Origin: Entoloma clypeatum
Taxonomy: Eukaryota > Basidiomycota > Agaricomycetes > Agaricales > Entolomataceae
Direction: 5' to 3'
DNA: 64,000 bases
Assembly: GCA_963565915.1 (NCBI GenBank)
Contig: OY751495.1
Coordinates: 992,001-1,056,000, forward strand
Position numbers and translations under genes: made by a program. This document shows, in pieces, positions 45,480 to 57,033 of the stretch. The stretch's first letter is position 1. Each line of letters begins with the position of its first letter. The notes beneath the pieces were generated by a model. That model saw only the letters and a list, made by a program, of their open reading frames with translations, was not told the origin of the DNA and searched no databases.

Positions 45480-47010
45480 TTTTTTATTTTATTTTATTTT
45501 TTTATTGTCATCAATTTATATAGCTGTATACTAGGGGTACAGTCCGCTTGACATAGAGTAAACTACATCGATTCGAGGATCTACGTACACATGAAGAACA
45601 AGTGGCGCAAAGCTCTGTCGAGCTGATAAGTCCTTGCGCCAGGACAGGGGAGTCTGTTGTAAACAAACATGTTAGTATGCGCGCCCAAATATTGCCTGTG
45701 CAGTTCTTACCCTTTGATCATGTTTGCTTGCCAGAGGGGGCTGCACCCCTTTGTACCCAGTGCGCTACCACGCGACTACCGCCAATGGTTGTGTTGGGAG
45801 TTGGACAATCCCTAAAGGCAAATGCCCCTGGGTCGTCCATAATGAATTTTTCGAAGACGTCCCAGATGGGAGTGTTCCTCGAGAAGGTGGGCATGTCTGG
45901 GGGCCTGGTGGGGTGGTGCAGACATTTGTAGAATATGTGGGCAAAGTCCTCAATGGACGCTGATCCACAGTCGCATTGTTCAATTTTGTCACCAATATTG
46001 AACCTATGTCTATAGTGGCCAATTGGGGCGTGACTGGTGAGGCCGCGAACCATTTGTGCCGTGAGGGATTGGGAGTGGCCCACATCCTTAAGCCATGTGC
46101 CGCCCTTGAGGTGGGACGGCTTCATTCGTTTGGCCCGAGCATGATCTTGGCGTCCGACGCACGATCTCGGGAATTGGTAGTGATGGCCAACGTACTTTGG
46201 GGACTGGTACAAACTGTTCCAGTTGCCAAGCATGTCATCCATGAACTGCTTTGTGTTGAAGTCAAGGGATCTGGAGGCAGACTCACCACACTCAATGCGT
46301 ATTGAGGAGGCAAAGTTGTGCACTGCACAATGGGGTTTGAAGCCATGGTCCGAGCAGTCAGGGACATGGTGGAAGAAGACCTTGGATTTCAGGCCGGGTT
46401 CCTCAAACCAAGGGACCAGGTTGCTGATGATGGTGAGCACAGTTGCCTGTGAGGAGTGGAGATCTGGATCTGTAGCACGCCGGATGGTGTTGACAGAGTC
46501 GGTGAAGATGTGGATTTCTTCCAGTTGGGAGAGACCCCCTAGCAGAGTGACCAGGTTGGAGAACCCATGTCCTATTGCCAAAGTTTCAGTGTCGTCAGAG
46601 ACTGCGAGGCCACCCGGCCGCCCAGTCTTTGTTGATGGAGTACCCCATGTGCCAGGTTTCCCAAGCTGCAACAGCTTGGTGGCCCGACACGAGGGAGGGA
46701 ACGGCCGCATCGGTGACAATGACGGCGGACTTGTTAGAGCAGATGTTGGCATCGAACACCTTATTAAGGGTGTGAGGCGCAACTTCCTGGCTTCGGCACG
46801 CTCCTTAGCGGTCTTGCCATGAATAAGGGTGATGTCGTGGATGATGCGATCAGGAAAGCGGTCGAGGACACGTTTTCCTGGCTCGTTGAAATTATTGAAG
46901 GGTGATAGGGGGACAGTCACATTTGCATGGTATGCCCAGATATCGACGAGGGGGGATTTAAGATTATACATAAATTCCGGGGAGTACCATGGTTGCTTTG
47001 AGGGGTCTTC
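45480..47010 (-). mobile_element. LINE 3' half: RNase H-like domain, zinc motif, 3' UTR and A-rich tail
   Basis: On the minus strand, from the Gypsy E junction (47010) downward: PSKQPWYSPEF, a frameshifted RNase H-like domain (TDSVNTIRRATD, KSKVFFHHVPDC), a C-terminal cysteine motif (CDCGSASIEDFAHIFYKC) and a 3' UTR. It ends in an A-rich tail with AAAAT units at 45480-45507. The tail abuts Gypsy fragment G. The domain order fits a Tad1/I-clade non-LTR element. The upstream half is at 54008-57980 on the other strand; the break codon GAAGA is shared by both halves. Confidence 0.82.
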
Positions 47011-47452
47011 TGTAAGGGCGACCTTACGATCCAAGACTCAAACTCAGATACTTGCAAGGGAGATCTGAAGTTTAGATTGAGCAGTCTGATAAGTAATACA
47101 ACACACACCTTGCAAGGGAGATCCGAAGAGAAAGTTCTCAGGATTCCCCTGCAAGCTAGCGAGATAAATAGTAAAATGAGATATGAAATAAGAGATAAAA
47201 CGAGACGCATGAATGATGAGCAATGATCGGGAGTAGCGATGAAGGATGAATGGAAACAAGATGAATGATAGTACCTGCGATCCGACGTGCGGAGTAGCGG
47301 ATGGGGGCGGAGTCATCGGATGTGGAGAGGCGGATAAGATGTCGGAGACAGCAGAGACAGCGGATACGATCGGAGGACGTCAGAGATGGTGGAATAGAAA
47401 GGAAAGGAAGAAAGGAAAGGAAAAGTGAAAAGTGAAAGTGGTTGCCCTTACA
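47011..47452 (-). repeat. Gypsy E 3' LTR
   Basis: 442 bp. The adjacent AAAGGGGGG-type tract (minus strand) is the polypurine primer. Confidence 0.9.
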
Positions 47453-47463
47453 TCACCCCCCTT

Positions 47464-50400
47464 TCAAGGCACGGCGTCTCGACGTGTCAGGCGAAACGAG
47501 TCGAATATTGCGGCGGCGATCCGCCGCGGAGCTCCCGGATGGCGTCGGTAGAAGTCACGGACTAGGCGCGGAGCATGGACATTGTCTTCTGCTTCCCAGG
47601 AATTCTCTTTGTAGCCATATCCCTTCCATTTGACCAAGAATTGAAGCTTGCCTCGATGCAGTTGGCTGTCCAGGAGGTTTTCATCATACTCCAATTCTTC
47701 TCCGACTACCATCGGAGGTGGAGGAGAGCGGACTTGGCGTTGGAAAGGGTCATCGGGAACTAGTGAAAGTTTGACGACATGGAATACTGGGTGAATGCGG
47801 GACATGGAAGGGGGAAGGCGAAGTTCGTAGGCATGTGTTCCAACAGGTCGGACCACTGGGAAAGGGCCTATGTATCGATGTGCAAGTTTTTTTGTGGGTC
47901 AGGTGGTTTTGAGGTCTGATGAGTCTAAAAAGACCTTGTCCCCCGGGCGGAATGTCGGAGTGGTGCTCTGATGCTGGTTGTAGTATCACGCCATGTCATC
48001 TTTTGCCTTTGTCAGTGCTGTGCGAGCCTCCTCTAGAGCGGACTTCATCCGCTGGCTGAAATCCGCTACCGCCTCGATCTCCGTCCGCTTCTCGCGAGGT
48101 TCGAATCCCATGCGCGGATGGCGGCCGGTGTCAATGTAGAATGGAGTTTGACATGTCGATGCGTGAACATGGTTGTTGTATGCAAATTCCGCCATCAGAA
48201 GCCATTCGTCCCAATCGTCTTGACGTTCATTGACGAATAGGCGAAGGTATTGTTCCAATCCTTGATTCCCGCTCCGTCTGTCCATCCGACTGGGGATGGT
48301 AGGCTGTCGAGGCAGCCACCTTAATGTTAAGCAGCCTGTATAGTTTGCGCATGAACTTGGCGACAAACTGTGGTCCTCGGTCGGAGACAATGGCCTCCGG
48401 TAGTCCATGGAGTTTCCAGACATTTTGAACATAGGAGCGTGCAGTCCCGAGTGCGGAGATGTCGGAGTGCATTGGGATGAAGTGTCCCTGCTTCCCTACT
48501 GAGTCCACTATGACCATGATAGCGTCGTAGCCATGGGCTTCTGGTAGTTCAGTAATGAAGTCAACACTGGTTACTTGCCATCGCTCCGTGGGGACCGGTA
48601 GCGGATTGAGCTCTCCAGAGGGCGGAGTGCATCGGACCTTGGTGCGGAGGCATGGGTCGCATGTCTTGCAATATTGACCTATTAAACAAGACATGTGTGG
48701 CCACCAGTAATTGTGCGACACCAGTTCCAAGGTTTTCCACCGTCCAGGATGTCTGGCCACCAGAGTGTCATGGTGTTGTGTGAGGATCCGATGACGCAGT
48801 TGGGGATTGTTAGGAACATAGATACGATCCCTGAAGTAGAGCAAACCTTCCGCTTGCCTCCACTCCGCACTCCAACATCTCCTTGTCGTAGATCTCGTAG
48901 TTGCGTTCCACCGGACTAAGGCTTTTGGAATAGAATGCGACAGGGTGCCACTTACCGTCCTCTGTTGGTTGGGACAGTACTGCTCCGGTTGCAAAGTCAA
49001 AGCTATCCACTTCTATCCACCACTCCTTTCCATGATCAGCTAAGACCAGGATCGGAGCGGATGTGATCCTCCGCTTCAGCTCTGCAAATGCGGACACTTC
49101 TCCCTCTCTCCAAGACCAGAGGTGCCCTTTCTTCGTGAGCTCGAAAAGAGGGCGCGCGATGTCCGAAAACCCTTCAATAAAACGGCGATAGAAGTTAGTG
49201 AATCCCAGAAAGGACTGTACTTCTCAGACGTTTGTCGGAGCAGGCCACTCCGCGACCCCCGCTACCTTCACCGGATCCATCTCTATGTGTCCTTGTTCAA
49301 TAATAAGGCCTAGGTATTCAATGCGCGTTTGTTCAAACTCGCATTTCTCTGGTTTTAGATAGAGTTTGTGTTCGCAAAGTCGTTCCAGTACGATCTGTGT
49401 GACTCTTTGATGCTCCGCAAGGGTCTCTGTGAAGATGAGTATGTCGTCAAGGTAAACACAGACCACACCTTCAGTGATAAGGTCCTGAAAGATCTTGTTC
49501 ATCATAGTCTGAAATGTGGAGGGACTATTAGTGAGGACGAAGAACATCACCAATGGTTCATAGAGTCCGTGATTGGTCCGAAAAGCGGCCTTCCACTCAT
49601 CTCCGGGTTTTATCCGCACATTGTTGTAGCCCCAGCGGATGTCGAGCTTGGTGAAGTATTGAGCACGTTGAAGTTTATTGATCAGTTCGGATATGAGCGG
49701 AAGCGGATACTTGTTTTTGATAGTTTTGGAATTGAGTGACCGGTAGTCTTGTACAAGACGAAGCGAGCCATCCTTCTTCTTGATGTAGAATACCGGAGAT
49801 GCCATCGGAGACTTGGAAGGGTGGATCCGACCAGTTGCAAGGTTTTCCTCCAAAAACACGTCGAGTTCCTTCTGTTCGTTCGGAGCAAGCGGATATACCT
49901 TACAACCCACCGGAGAGGCGTCCGGAACAAGTTCAATGGCATGGTCCCAAGTCCGCTCTTCCGGTTAGGTGTCGAAAGAGGTCTTTGAGAATACGTCTTC
50001 GAAGTCAACCAAGTGGTCCGGTACAGAGTCGCGGAAAGATTTAGGTTTTTGGTTACTGAGGAAGGCCTCCGATAGACGTTGCGAGATATTGGATGAAGCG
50101 CGAATGAACTCCGCCTCGGCGGGTACTGTTCTGACAAAAAGGCGGTCTCCCTCCTCAAACTCATCCTCTTCCTCATTGTCTTCCGCTAACTCCTCTGCTT
50201 CTTCTCCTTCTGTGACATCCTCCACCCATGGGCCGCATGGAGCCTCCTCCTCTAGACCGGATGTCGGAGTGGAACCCACCCGACAGGCTCGGATGCGGAG
50301 TTGTTCAAACTTCCACTCCTTCCGCTCATCTACCTCGGGGTTGTGTTCTTTGAGCCAAGTGAAGCCTAGCACAATTTCTTGTTTTCCCAAACTTGTGACT

Positions 50401-52129
50401 GCAAGCTGGGTCGGTTCTGAGTGATCCCGATAGCGGAGCACTACATCCAACACCTCCGTTATTGCTCCGGCCTCGTTTGGAGTTCTGTCGATGTTGTATA
50501 CCGGAATTGTGCATTGTAGTTTTCGAGTAGAGAGTCGATGTTTCTCGACCAGAGTGCGTTCAATAAACGACCCTGTTGCCCCGCTGTCGAGTAAGGCCTT
50601 TTGTGATAGTGTGTCTTTGGTGTCGGTAGTTTCAAGAACTATGTCTAGTTCAATAGAAGTGTCGGAGTGAGCGGAGGCGAGGACATATTGTTTTGGAAGT
50701 CGACGCTCCCATTTAGAGAGGCGAAGGCGGATGGGATTTGTGGAGTTGGGTGCGACTATAGGATCGTTTGCAGGCTTAGAGATGGAGGGTATAGGATCAT
50801 ATTGTTCCATAAATAAGGCAGCATAACGATTTTTAGCAGACAACAAGGGCACACTGTTCACTCGCTGTGGGGAGGAAAATCCTCCTGTCCTCCCTCCGAC
50901 TCCGCAGACTCCATGGGCAGAACGGAGTTGCCTTCCGCTGCGTCCTTGACCACGAGTTGTTCCATAACAAACTCGTCCTGCTCCTCCGTTGTCATGAAGC
51001 GAACATCGAAGCGAAGGGGCCATTCACGACTAAAGTGACCCGTTTTGTTACATCTGAAGCATGTATTGGCATTCTTGCCTTTGACGCGTGAAGTATCAAT
51101 GTCCATTGCATTGGGGTCCCTTGTCAGCGGAGCGGATGCGGATGCGAGCGGAGCTGTACACAGAGTGAATGGAATGTAGGGGCAAGGGAATACTGAGGTG
51201 CCAGGTACTCTTGGTCCGACAACGTTGCGGAAGGCGGAGGTGCGGGTCGGAGCAGTGGCTTTGAAGGATTTGTTGGCAATCCTATTGTCGTCATTGACTC
51301 GTGCTGCAGAGTACCACTCATCGGGGTTGTCATCCGCAGGTCATCCGTGGGTCAGGGTGGCAATCTCGTTCTGAATGTTGGAACGGAGACCATGGCAGAA
51401 TTTGAGTACGATGTTGGTATCCTCCTGATAGCCCGCTTTGTCAATGTAGTCTTTGAACTCGTCAATATAGGTCTCGACATCCCGTTGACCTTGATAATAG
51501 GATTCTCCTTCAAGGATAAGTCTCGCATCCTGTTCCTCATTCTTCAGAGTGAACTCCGCTGTAAAGACTGCACAGAAGTCCACCCAAGTCCGATAAGGCG
51601 GAGCACCAGTCCTCCGCTCCTGTCGGATAATGCGATCCGCAAAGCGCGCTGCACGTCCACTCTTCATGAAAGATAAAGCCCAATAAATTTTAGCATGGTC
51701 GTCTGCAAACTGTTCCGGAGCCAGCCCCATAAACAATTCACAGGAGTTTAGAAAGGTCCAGCCATTTGCGCGCGATCCATCGAAGTCCGACGGATTGGCA
51801 GGTTTTGCTCAACGCACACCCAGATTGGCCGGAGCGAGCGGAGCGGGTATAATAGCAGGTGCGGGAGCAGGTGGGATAGGTGGCGGAGCTGGGGCAGGAA
51901 TTGCGTTGAAGGCGAGGAGGAGTTGGTCAAGTTGAGTCGAGATATCAGCGAGAGTTTGACGTTGTTCCTGGAACTCGTGCTCGAGCTGTTCAAGGCGATT
52001 GGGGTCGTCCATTACTATGCGCGGAGCAGAATCACCAGTTACGGAGAGGTAGTTAGAAGAACTGGAAGGGGTGTGAGATGTATCGGAGTTGGACGCGGAC
52101 GAAGCTGCTCCAAAGCGCGGAATCGTCAC
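47464..52129 (-). pseudogene. Gypsy E gag-pol
   Basis: Sense order: gag from MTIPRFGAAS (52129) with a Pro-rich linker and a capsid region (GLAPEQFADDHAKIYWALSF). A knuckle CFRCNKTGHFSREW has Trp in place of the last Cys. Protease has LLDSGATGSF near 50590. RT has FYIKKKDGSLRLVQDYRSLN and VCVYLDDILIF near 49450. Then RNase H (EVDSFDFATGAVL), the HHCC finger (HHDT, RHPGRWKTLELV), the integrase core (SDRGPQFVAKF, HPQSDGQTERE) and a chromodomain (LQFLVKWKGYGYKENSWEAE) ending near 47464. TGA codons at 51809, 49224, 47986 and 47899 all sit where Arg is expected; other small frame breaks lie near 48240 and 49970. Confidence 0.88.
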
Positions 52130-52161
52130 AACGATGCAATTGGACCCAGTCCAATTAGAAG

Positions 52162-52171
52162 AGAACTTTCT
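52162..52171 (-). promoter_or_regulatory. Primer binding site of Gypsy E, self-priming type
   Basis: In sense orientation AGAAAGTTCT begins two bases after the 5' LTR and complements AGAACTTTCT within the LTR (52292-52301): ten exact pairs. Confidence 0.68.
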
Positions 52172-52173
52172 AC

Positions 52174-52605
52174 TGTAAGGGCGACCTTACGATCCAAGAC
52201 TCAAACTCAGATACTTGCAAGGGAGATCCGAAGTTTAGATTGAGCAGTCTGATAAGTAATACAACACACACCTTGCAAGGGAGATCCAAAGAGAAAGTTC
52301 TAAGGATTCCCCTGCAAGCTAGAGAGATAAATAGTAAAATGAGATATGAAATAAGAGATAAAACGAGACGCATGAATGATGAGCAATGATCAGGAGTAGC
52401 GATGAAGGATGAATGGAAACAAGATGAATGATAGTACCTGTGATCCGACGTGCGGAGTAGCGGATGGGGGCGGAGTCGTCAGATGCGGAGAGGTGGATAA
52501 GATGTTGGAGACAGCGGATACGATCGGAGGACGTCGGAGATGGTGGAATAGAAAGAAAAGGAAGAAAGGAAGGAAAAGTAAAAAGTGAAGGTGGTTGCCC
52601 TTACA
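52174..52605 (-). repeat. Gypsy E 5' LTR
   Basis: 432 bp, colinear with the 3' LTR except for a deletion of about 10 bp in a GACAGC repeat. TATTTAT (sense) lies about 32 bp before AGAACTTTCT (52301-52292), the inferred RNA start. Confidence 0.9.
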
Positions 52606-54007
52606 TATTCTGCCTTTAGAACTAAAGCTTTTCAATGGTTCTTCTAACATGTTTATCACTCAAGTTGTAACAATACCTATATGTTTTCCTTCAGGTGAAT
52701 CCTTTGAACAGGATTTTTATTACTCCGCTTGACTCCGCTTCTTCCGTGGTTCTTGGATACAACTGGCTCACCCGCAACAATCCTATGATTGACTGGGTAT
52801 TGGGCAGTATCACTTTCCGTCCACAGATGCAAAAAGAGCTGTTTCCGACATCGACATCGACCTCCTCCCAAGGTAGGACAGCTACGCTTCCTCCTCTGGA
52901 ACCTCCAATTGTACCTCCGCAGATTTCACTCATTAACGCAGCCGCATTTATGAGGGCATGCAAATTGCCTGGTACACAATCCTTTCGACTTCACCTTTCG
53001 ACTCCCTCCATTTCCGCTCACTCCGCATCCGCTTCCGACACCCCCAACTTGACAAATGTACCCGAGGAATATCACAATTATGCTGATGTCTTCAGTAAAG
53101 GAAAAGCAGACACTCTTCCACCACACCGTCCCTACGACCTCAAGATCAAACTTGAAGAGGGTTCCGCTCCTCCGTTCGGTCCGATCTACTCCCTTTCACA
53201 AACCAAACTCAATGCCCTCCGTGAATTCATTGACGAACATCTCACCATTGGATTCATCCGACCCTCTTCCTCTCCGCATGGTGCTCCCATCCTTTTCGTT
53301 CATAAAAAGGATGGCTCCCTGCATCGATTTCCGTGGTCTTAACAAAATCTCAAAGAAGGACCAATATCCGCTTCCGCTCATATCCGACCTTGTCCAGACC
53401 GCTGGAAAAGCCAGTGTTTATATGGCTCTCGACCTCCGACATGTCTACCACCTCATCCACATAGCGGAAGGAGATGAATGGAAAACCGCCTTCCATATGT
53501 GCTATGGGTCTTTTGAATGGCTTGTCATGCCATTTGGACTCACCAACTCCCCAGCCATCAAAATTATTCAAGATTGGCCTGAACCAAGGAAGGTCAAAGA
53601 TATTCAGTCTTTCTTAGGTTTTGCCAATTTTTATCAACGATTCATTCCTTACTACTCCGAAATCACCGTTCCGCTCACTCGACTCACCCACAAAAACACA
53701 CAATGGCACTTCTCCAACTCCGCTCACGAATCTTTCAACACCTTGAAGAAAGCCTTTACCACGGCACCTGTTCTTACGCATTGGATTCTTGACAGCCCTA
53801 TTATCATCGAAACCGATGCCTCCGACTACGCTTTGGGTGTGATCCTCTCCATCTGCACCTCCGATGACGAAATCCATCCAGTCGCTTTCCACTCCCGCAC
53901 CTTTACACCTCCCGAGTTAAACTATGACACCCATGACAAAGAACTATTAGTGATCCACAAAGCATTCAAGGTTTGGTGTCACTACCTTGAAGGCTCCACT
54001 GCTTCTC
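52606..54007 (+). pseudogene. Gypsy fragment F (same family as D): protease end, RT, RNase H
   Basis: Colinear with D from about 18300 to 19970. It starts at the E insertion site (TATTC). Relative to D it lacks about 260 bp spanning the YLDD palm motif: NSPAI is joined directly to KIIQDWPEPRKV. It also has a small gap after KKDGSL. It ends within RNase H at GGCTCCACTGCT, where LINE sequence begins. It cannot encode an active RT. Confidence 0.88.
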
Positions 54008-54011
54008 CTAG

Positions 54012-54764
54012 GTGAAACACTCGACTCACTGCAACATGGCTCCAAAGCCGATCCCTAGATCAGCTGCGATCCCCTCCGACAACCCGAGACCTCCTCCACA
54101 AACGAGGTCGTCCACGTCTCAGAAGTCCAACTGGTCTGCAACCCCCACTGTCCCTGTGGGAGCCTCTGCCATGACAGGTCCATACTCCACCGCATCCACA
54201 GTAGCCACCTTGGCTGCTGCTGCACCAACATCCGCCCCCCTGGTGGCCGATACAAGCAAAAGGCGCCCTCCGCTCGATCCTCCTCACCCCAGGACAGCAA
54301 CATCTCTATGGGATCCGCTGGGTCTGTTACCCCTCGCCCTACATCCCCCACTTCAGACGATTCCAACAGCTCGGATCGCCCTCCCCCCCCTGCCCCTGCC
54401 GCCCACATTGATGTTCCCATGACCGTCGATGCCCAGCAAACTATGCCCCATCTGTGGTGAACCCCACACCGTCAAATTCCACCGAGCCCTCGCCTCCTGC
54501 TGCCGCGGGAATGCCAAGGCAAACCCCCAGTCCCCCCCACCCCCGATGGGAAGGACTGCGAACATGCAGGATGCTGCATCAACTGCAAAGGTAGCCAGAT
54601 GATCGTGTATGCAAGTACTGGAAAAGCCGGTTCAACCCTGATTGGATCTGGCGCCGTTATCAAGAAGCAAACATAAGTGCGGACTTCACCCACTTCTTTG
54701 AATCTAATCCTAGTCCTCGTCCAGCTGACCGAGACAATCACTGCATTCAATCAGACGTAGATGT
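54012..54764 (+). pseudogene. LINE ORF1 remnant (Pro/Ser-rich with Cys motifs)
   Basis: A Pro/Thr/Ser-rich reading frame starts near 54012. Further along, frames include KLCPICGEPHTVKFHRALASCC and CEHAGCCINCKG, zinc-finger-like Cys clusters as in LINE ORF1 proteins. Several frame changes are required, so no intact product exists. Nucleic-acid binding is the expected family role. Confidence 0.5.
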
Positions 54765-57033
54765 ATGTTAAGTACAACTATGAATAAATATGAGGGTTTG
54801 CATATCCGCTCCCAGAACGTTTACCGAAAGAGCGTTCTCCTGTCAATGATGCTTGAGCAACAAAAAGATAACCTCAACATCATCTTCGTGCAAGAGCCCC
54901 CATGGGCTACCATAAGACATGTTGCCTCCATGACGAGTAAAGACGGCGAGCCCCTTGTGGGTCTGCTGAACCACCCAGACTGGATGTGCCTCCACCACTC
55001 GGAACCTGTCCTTGACCCATCGAATCTAGATGAGGATCTTCGACCCCGCGCCATTGTTTATGTGCATAGGCAGCATACTGCCATGAAACCTAAACTTCGC
55101 TCAGACATCATTCGTCATCGAGATGTCAACCTACTTTCGTTGTCTGTCCCCGAGGGCCAGATCAACCTAATTAATGCTTACTCAGATGCACAGGGCACGG
55201 CCATACGCATCCTTGCCACCCTTGGAACATCCCTTCCTCCCATTTGGTACTTAGGCGGCGATTTTAATTGCCCCTCGCCGCTATGGGACCCCGAAGTGAT
55301 GCGCCACAACCACAATGCATCTCTCCTCTCAGACTTCACATTTGCTCATGGTCTTGTTCATCATAGGACTGGGTTCACCCACTTCCCTAAGAACAACAAT
55401 GCCCCATCCATAATTGATCTGGTCTTCCTCCCTAATATGGATAAAGACTCAATCATCAAACTTGGGAGCCCAGACGAGTCGGACCGCCGTTCAATCATCA
55501 CCCTCCTCAGATCCCCCCTCATTAATGCGAAGGAACGCTACCGTATAGTACCAGACTCGGAGGAGGAAACTCACTTCCTGTCAGCACTTATGGAATCCAT
55601 TGCCTCCATCCCTATCCCGGCTATGACCGCCAGGGAGGACATCACTAGTATTACCCAGAAGGTACAGGAGCTCATCCTGGCCGAGTGGACCGAGTTCCCT
55701 CGCTCTCCCCGGAACTCGTTCTGGTCGAAGGGCTGGTGGGATAAGGACTGCAAAGCCGGGTGGCGCACCTACTCCAACTCAGGTAAGACAGACCAAGACT
55801 GGCGCGACATGCACAAAATCATTCGCACTGCTAAACGGAACTTCTTTGACAAGAAAATCGAAGAAGTCTCCAACAAAAACAAGCCGAGACTTGTGAAGCG
55901 TTTCATAAGTCTTTTCAGTCTGCAGAAGCCCGTCCTGTCGACCCCGACAGGTTGCGCAGCGCCCTCAAACCCCAGCCCAAAAGGGCTGGGTTCCATTCTC
56001 ATTGCAAGAGGTCCTCCAGGCCCTGGCCGGCTGTTCCAGCCGGTCTGCCCCTGACCCCGATCATCTTACATGGTCCCACCTCAAGTGCCTGATCGCACAT
56101 GAGCATATCCTGAAGCTGTTTGTCTGGATCCTGAACGCTTGCCTCTCGGCAGGGTTCTGGCCCGACGCATTCAAAACCTCAACGACCATCATTATTCCTA
56201 AACCAAATAAGCCGGCATATGACGTTCCCAAAGCGTTTCACCCCATCGTGCTCCTAAACACCCTGGGAAAACTATTTGAGAAAGCTATAGCTAACAGACT
56301 ACAGTGGGAACTCGCCTGCTATGGCCTGCTACACCCAGGTCAATTCGGTGGGGTTCGACAGAACTCCACTGAAGACGCCGGACAATTCCTCACCCACCTC
56401 ATTCATGCGGGGTGGTCAAGGAAACTCAAGACAAGTGTTGTAGCCATCGATTTGGCACAATACTTCCCCTCTCTCAACCACTCGGTTATCTCGCTCATAT
56501 TAGATAGGATGGGATTTCCCGACACTGTCATGGACTTCTTCTCCAATTATTTAATAGGGAGGCAAACCCAATACGCCTGGGAGGACGACCTCTCAGACCT
56601 CTTTTCAGTGGACATTGGCGTAGGACAGGGCTCTGCCCTATCTCCTGTGTTATCATCCATCTATCTCGCCCCATTGATGTACGTGTTCCACGCCGAACAG
56701 TCACAGGCTAGCCTTATTTCTTATGTGGATGACAGGACCATCATAGTCCAATCTGAGACATGGAAAGAAAACCTCGCCAAACTAAAAAAGGCATACAAGT
56801 GTCTGTTTGAGTTGACTTCAGCCCTAGGGCTAGTCCTTGAGCACTCCAAGTCGGAGGCGTTCCATTTCTCCAGAAAGAATGGTGACGATAACCCCCCGGT
56901 TGACCTAGGATACGCGCCCTTCACCAGCGAATCCCCTCTTGTTCCCAAGGTGATATGCCACTAAGGCCTTCTCTGCAATGGGAGCCTTATTATCACTGGG
57001 AAACTCAGTCTGAGGACTCATGCCCAAACACAA

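Larger units (their letters stand above)
47011..52605 (-). mobile_element. Gypsy (Ty3) LTR retrotransposon E, 5.6 kb, with mismatched flanks
   Basis: LTRs begin TGTAAGGGC and end CCCTTACA on the plus strand. Coding is on the minus strand. Flanks differ: TCTTC at 47006-47010 but TATTC at 52606-52610. TCTTC matches the LINE break (GAAGA at 57976-57980, other strand). TATTC matches the family D sequence into which the other end is inserted. The element therefore looks like a recombinant of two insertions. Polypurine tract at 47453-47464; self-priming PBS at 52162-52171. Confidence 0.88.

Noticed and set aside
45440..54024. GTGAAACACT near both LINE ends as a target-site duplication
   Set aside because: The 10-mer is about 24 bp away from the A-rich tail and the two flanks belong to different Gypsy fragments, so it is more likely a chance match.
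12385..57013. Neurospora-type RIP (CpA to TpA) as cause of the nonsense codons
   Set aside because: The stops are mainly TGA at Arg positions, pointing to CpG change; CAG/CAA to TAG/TAA changes are few (one at 44455).
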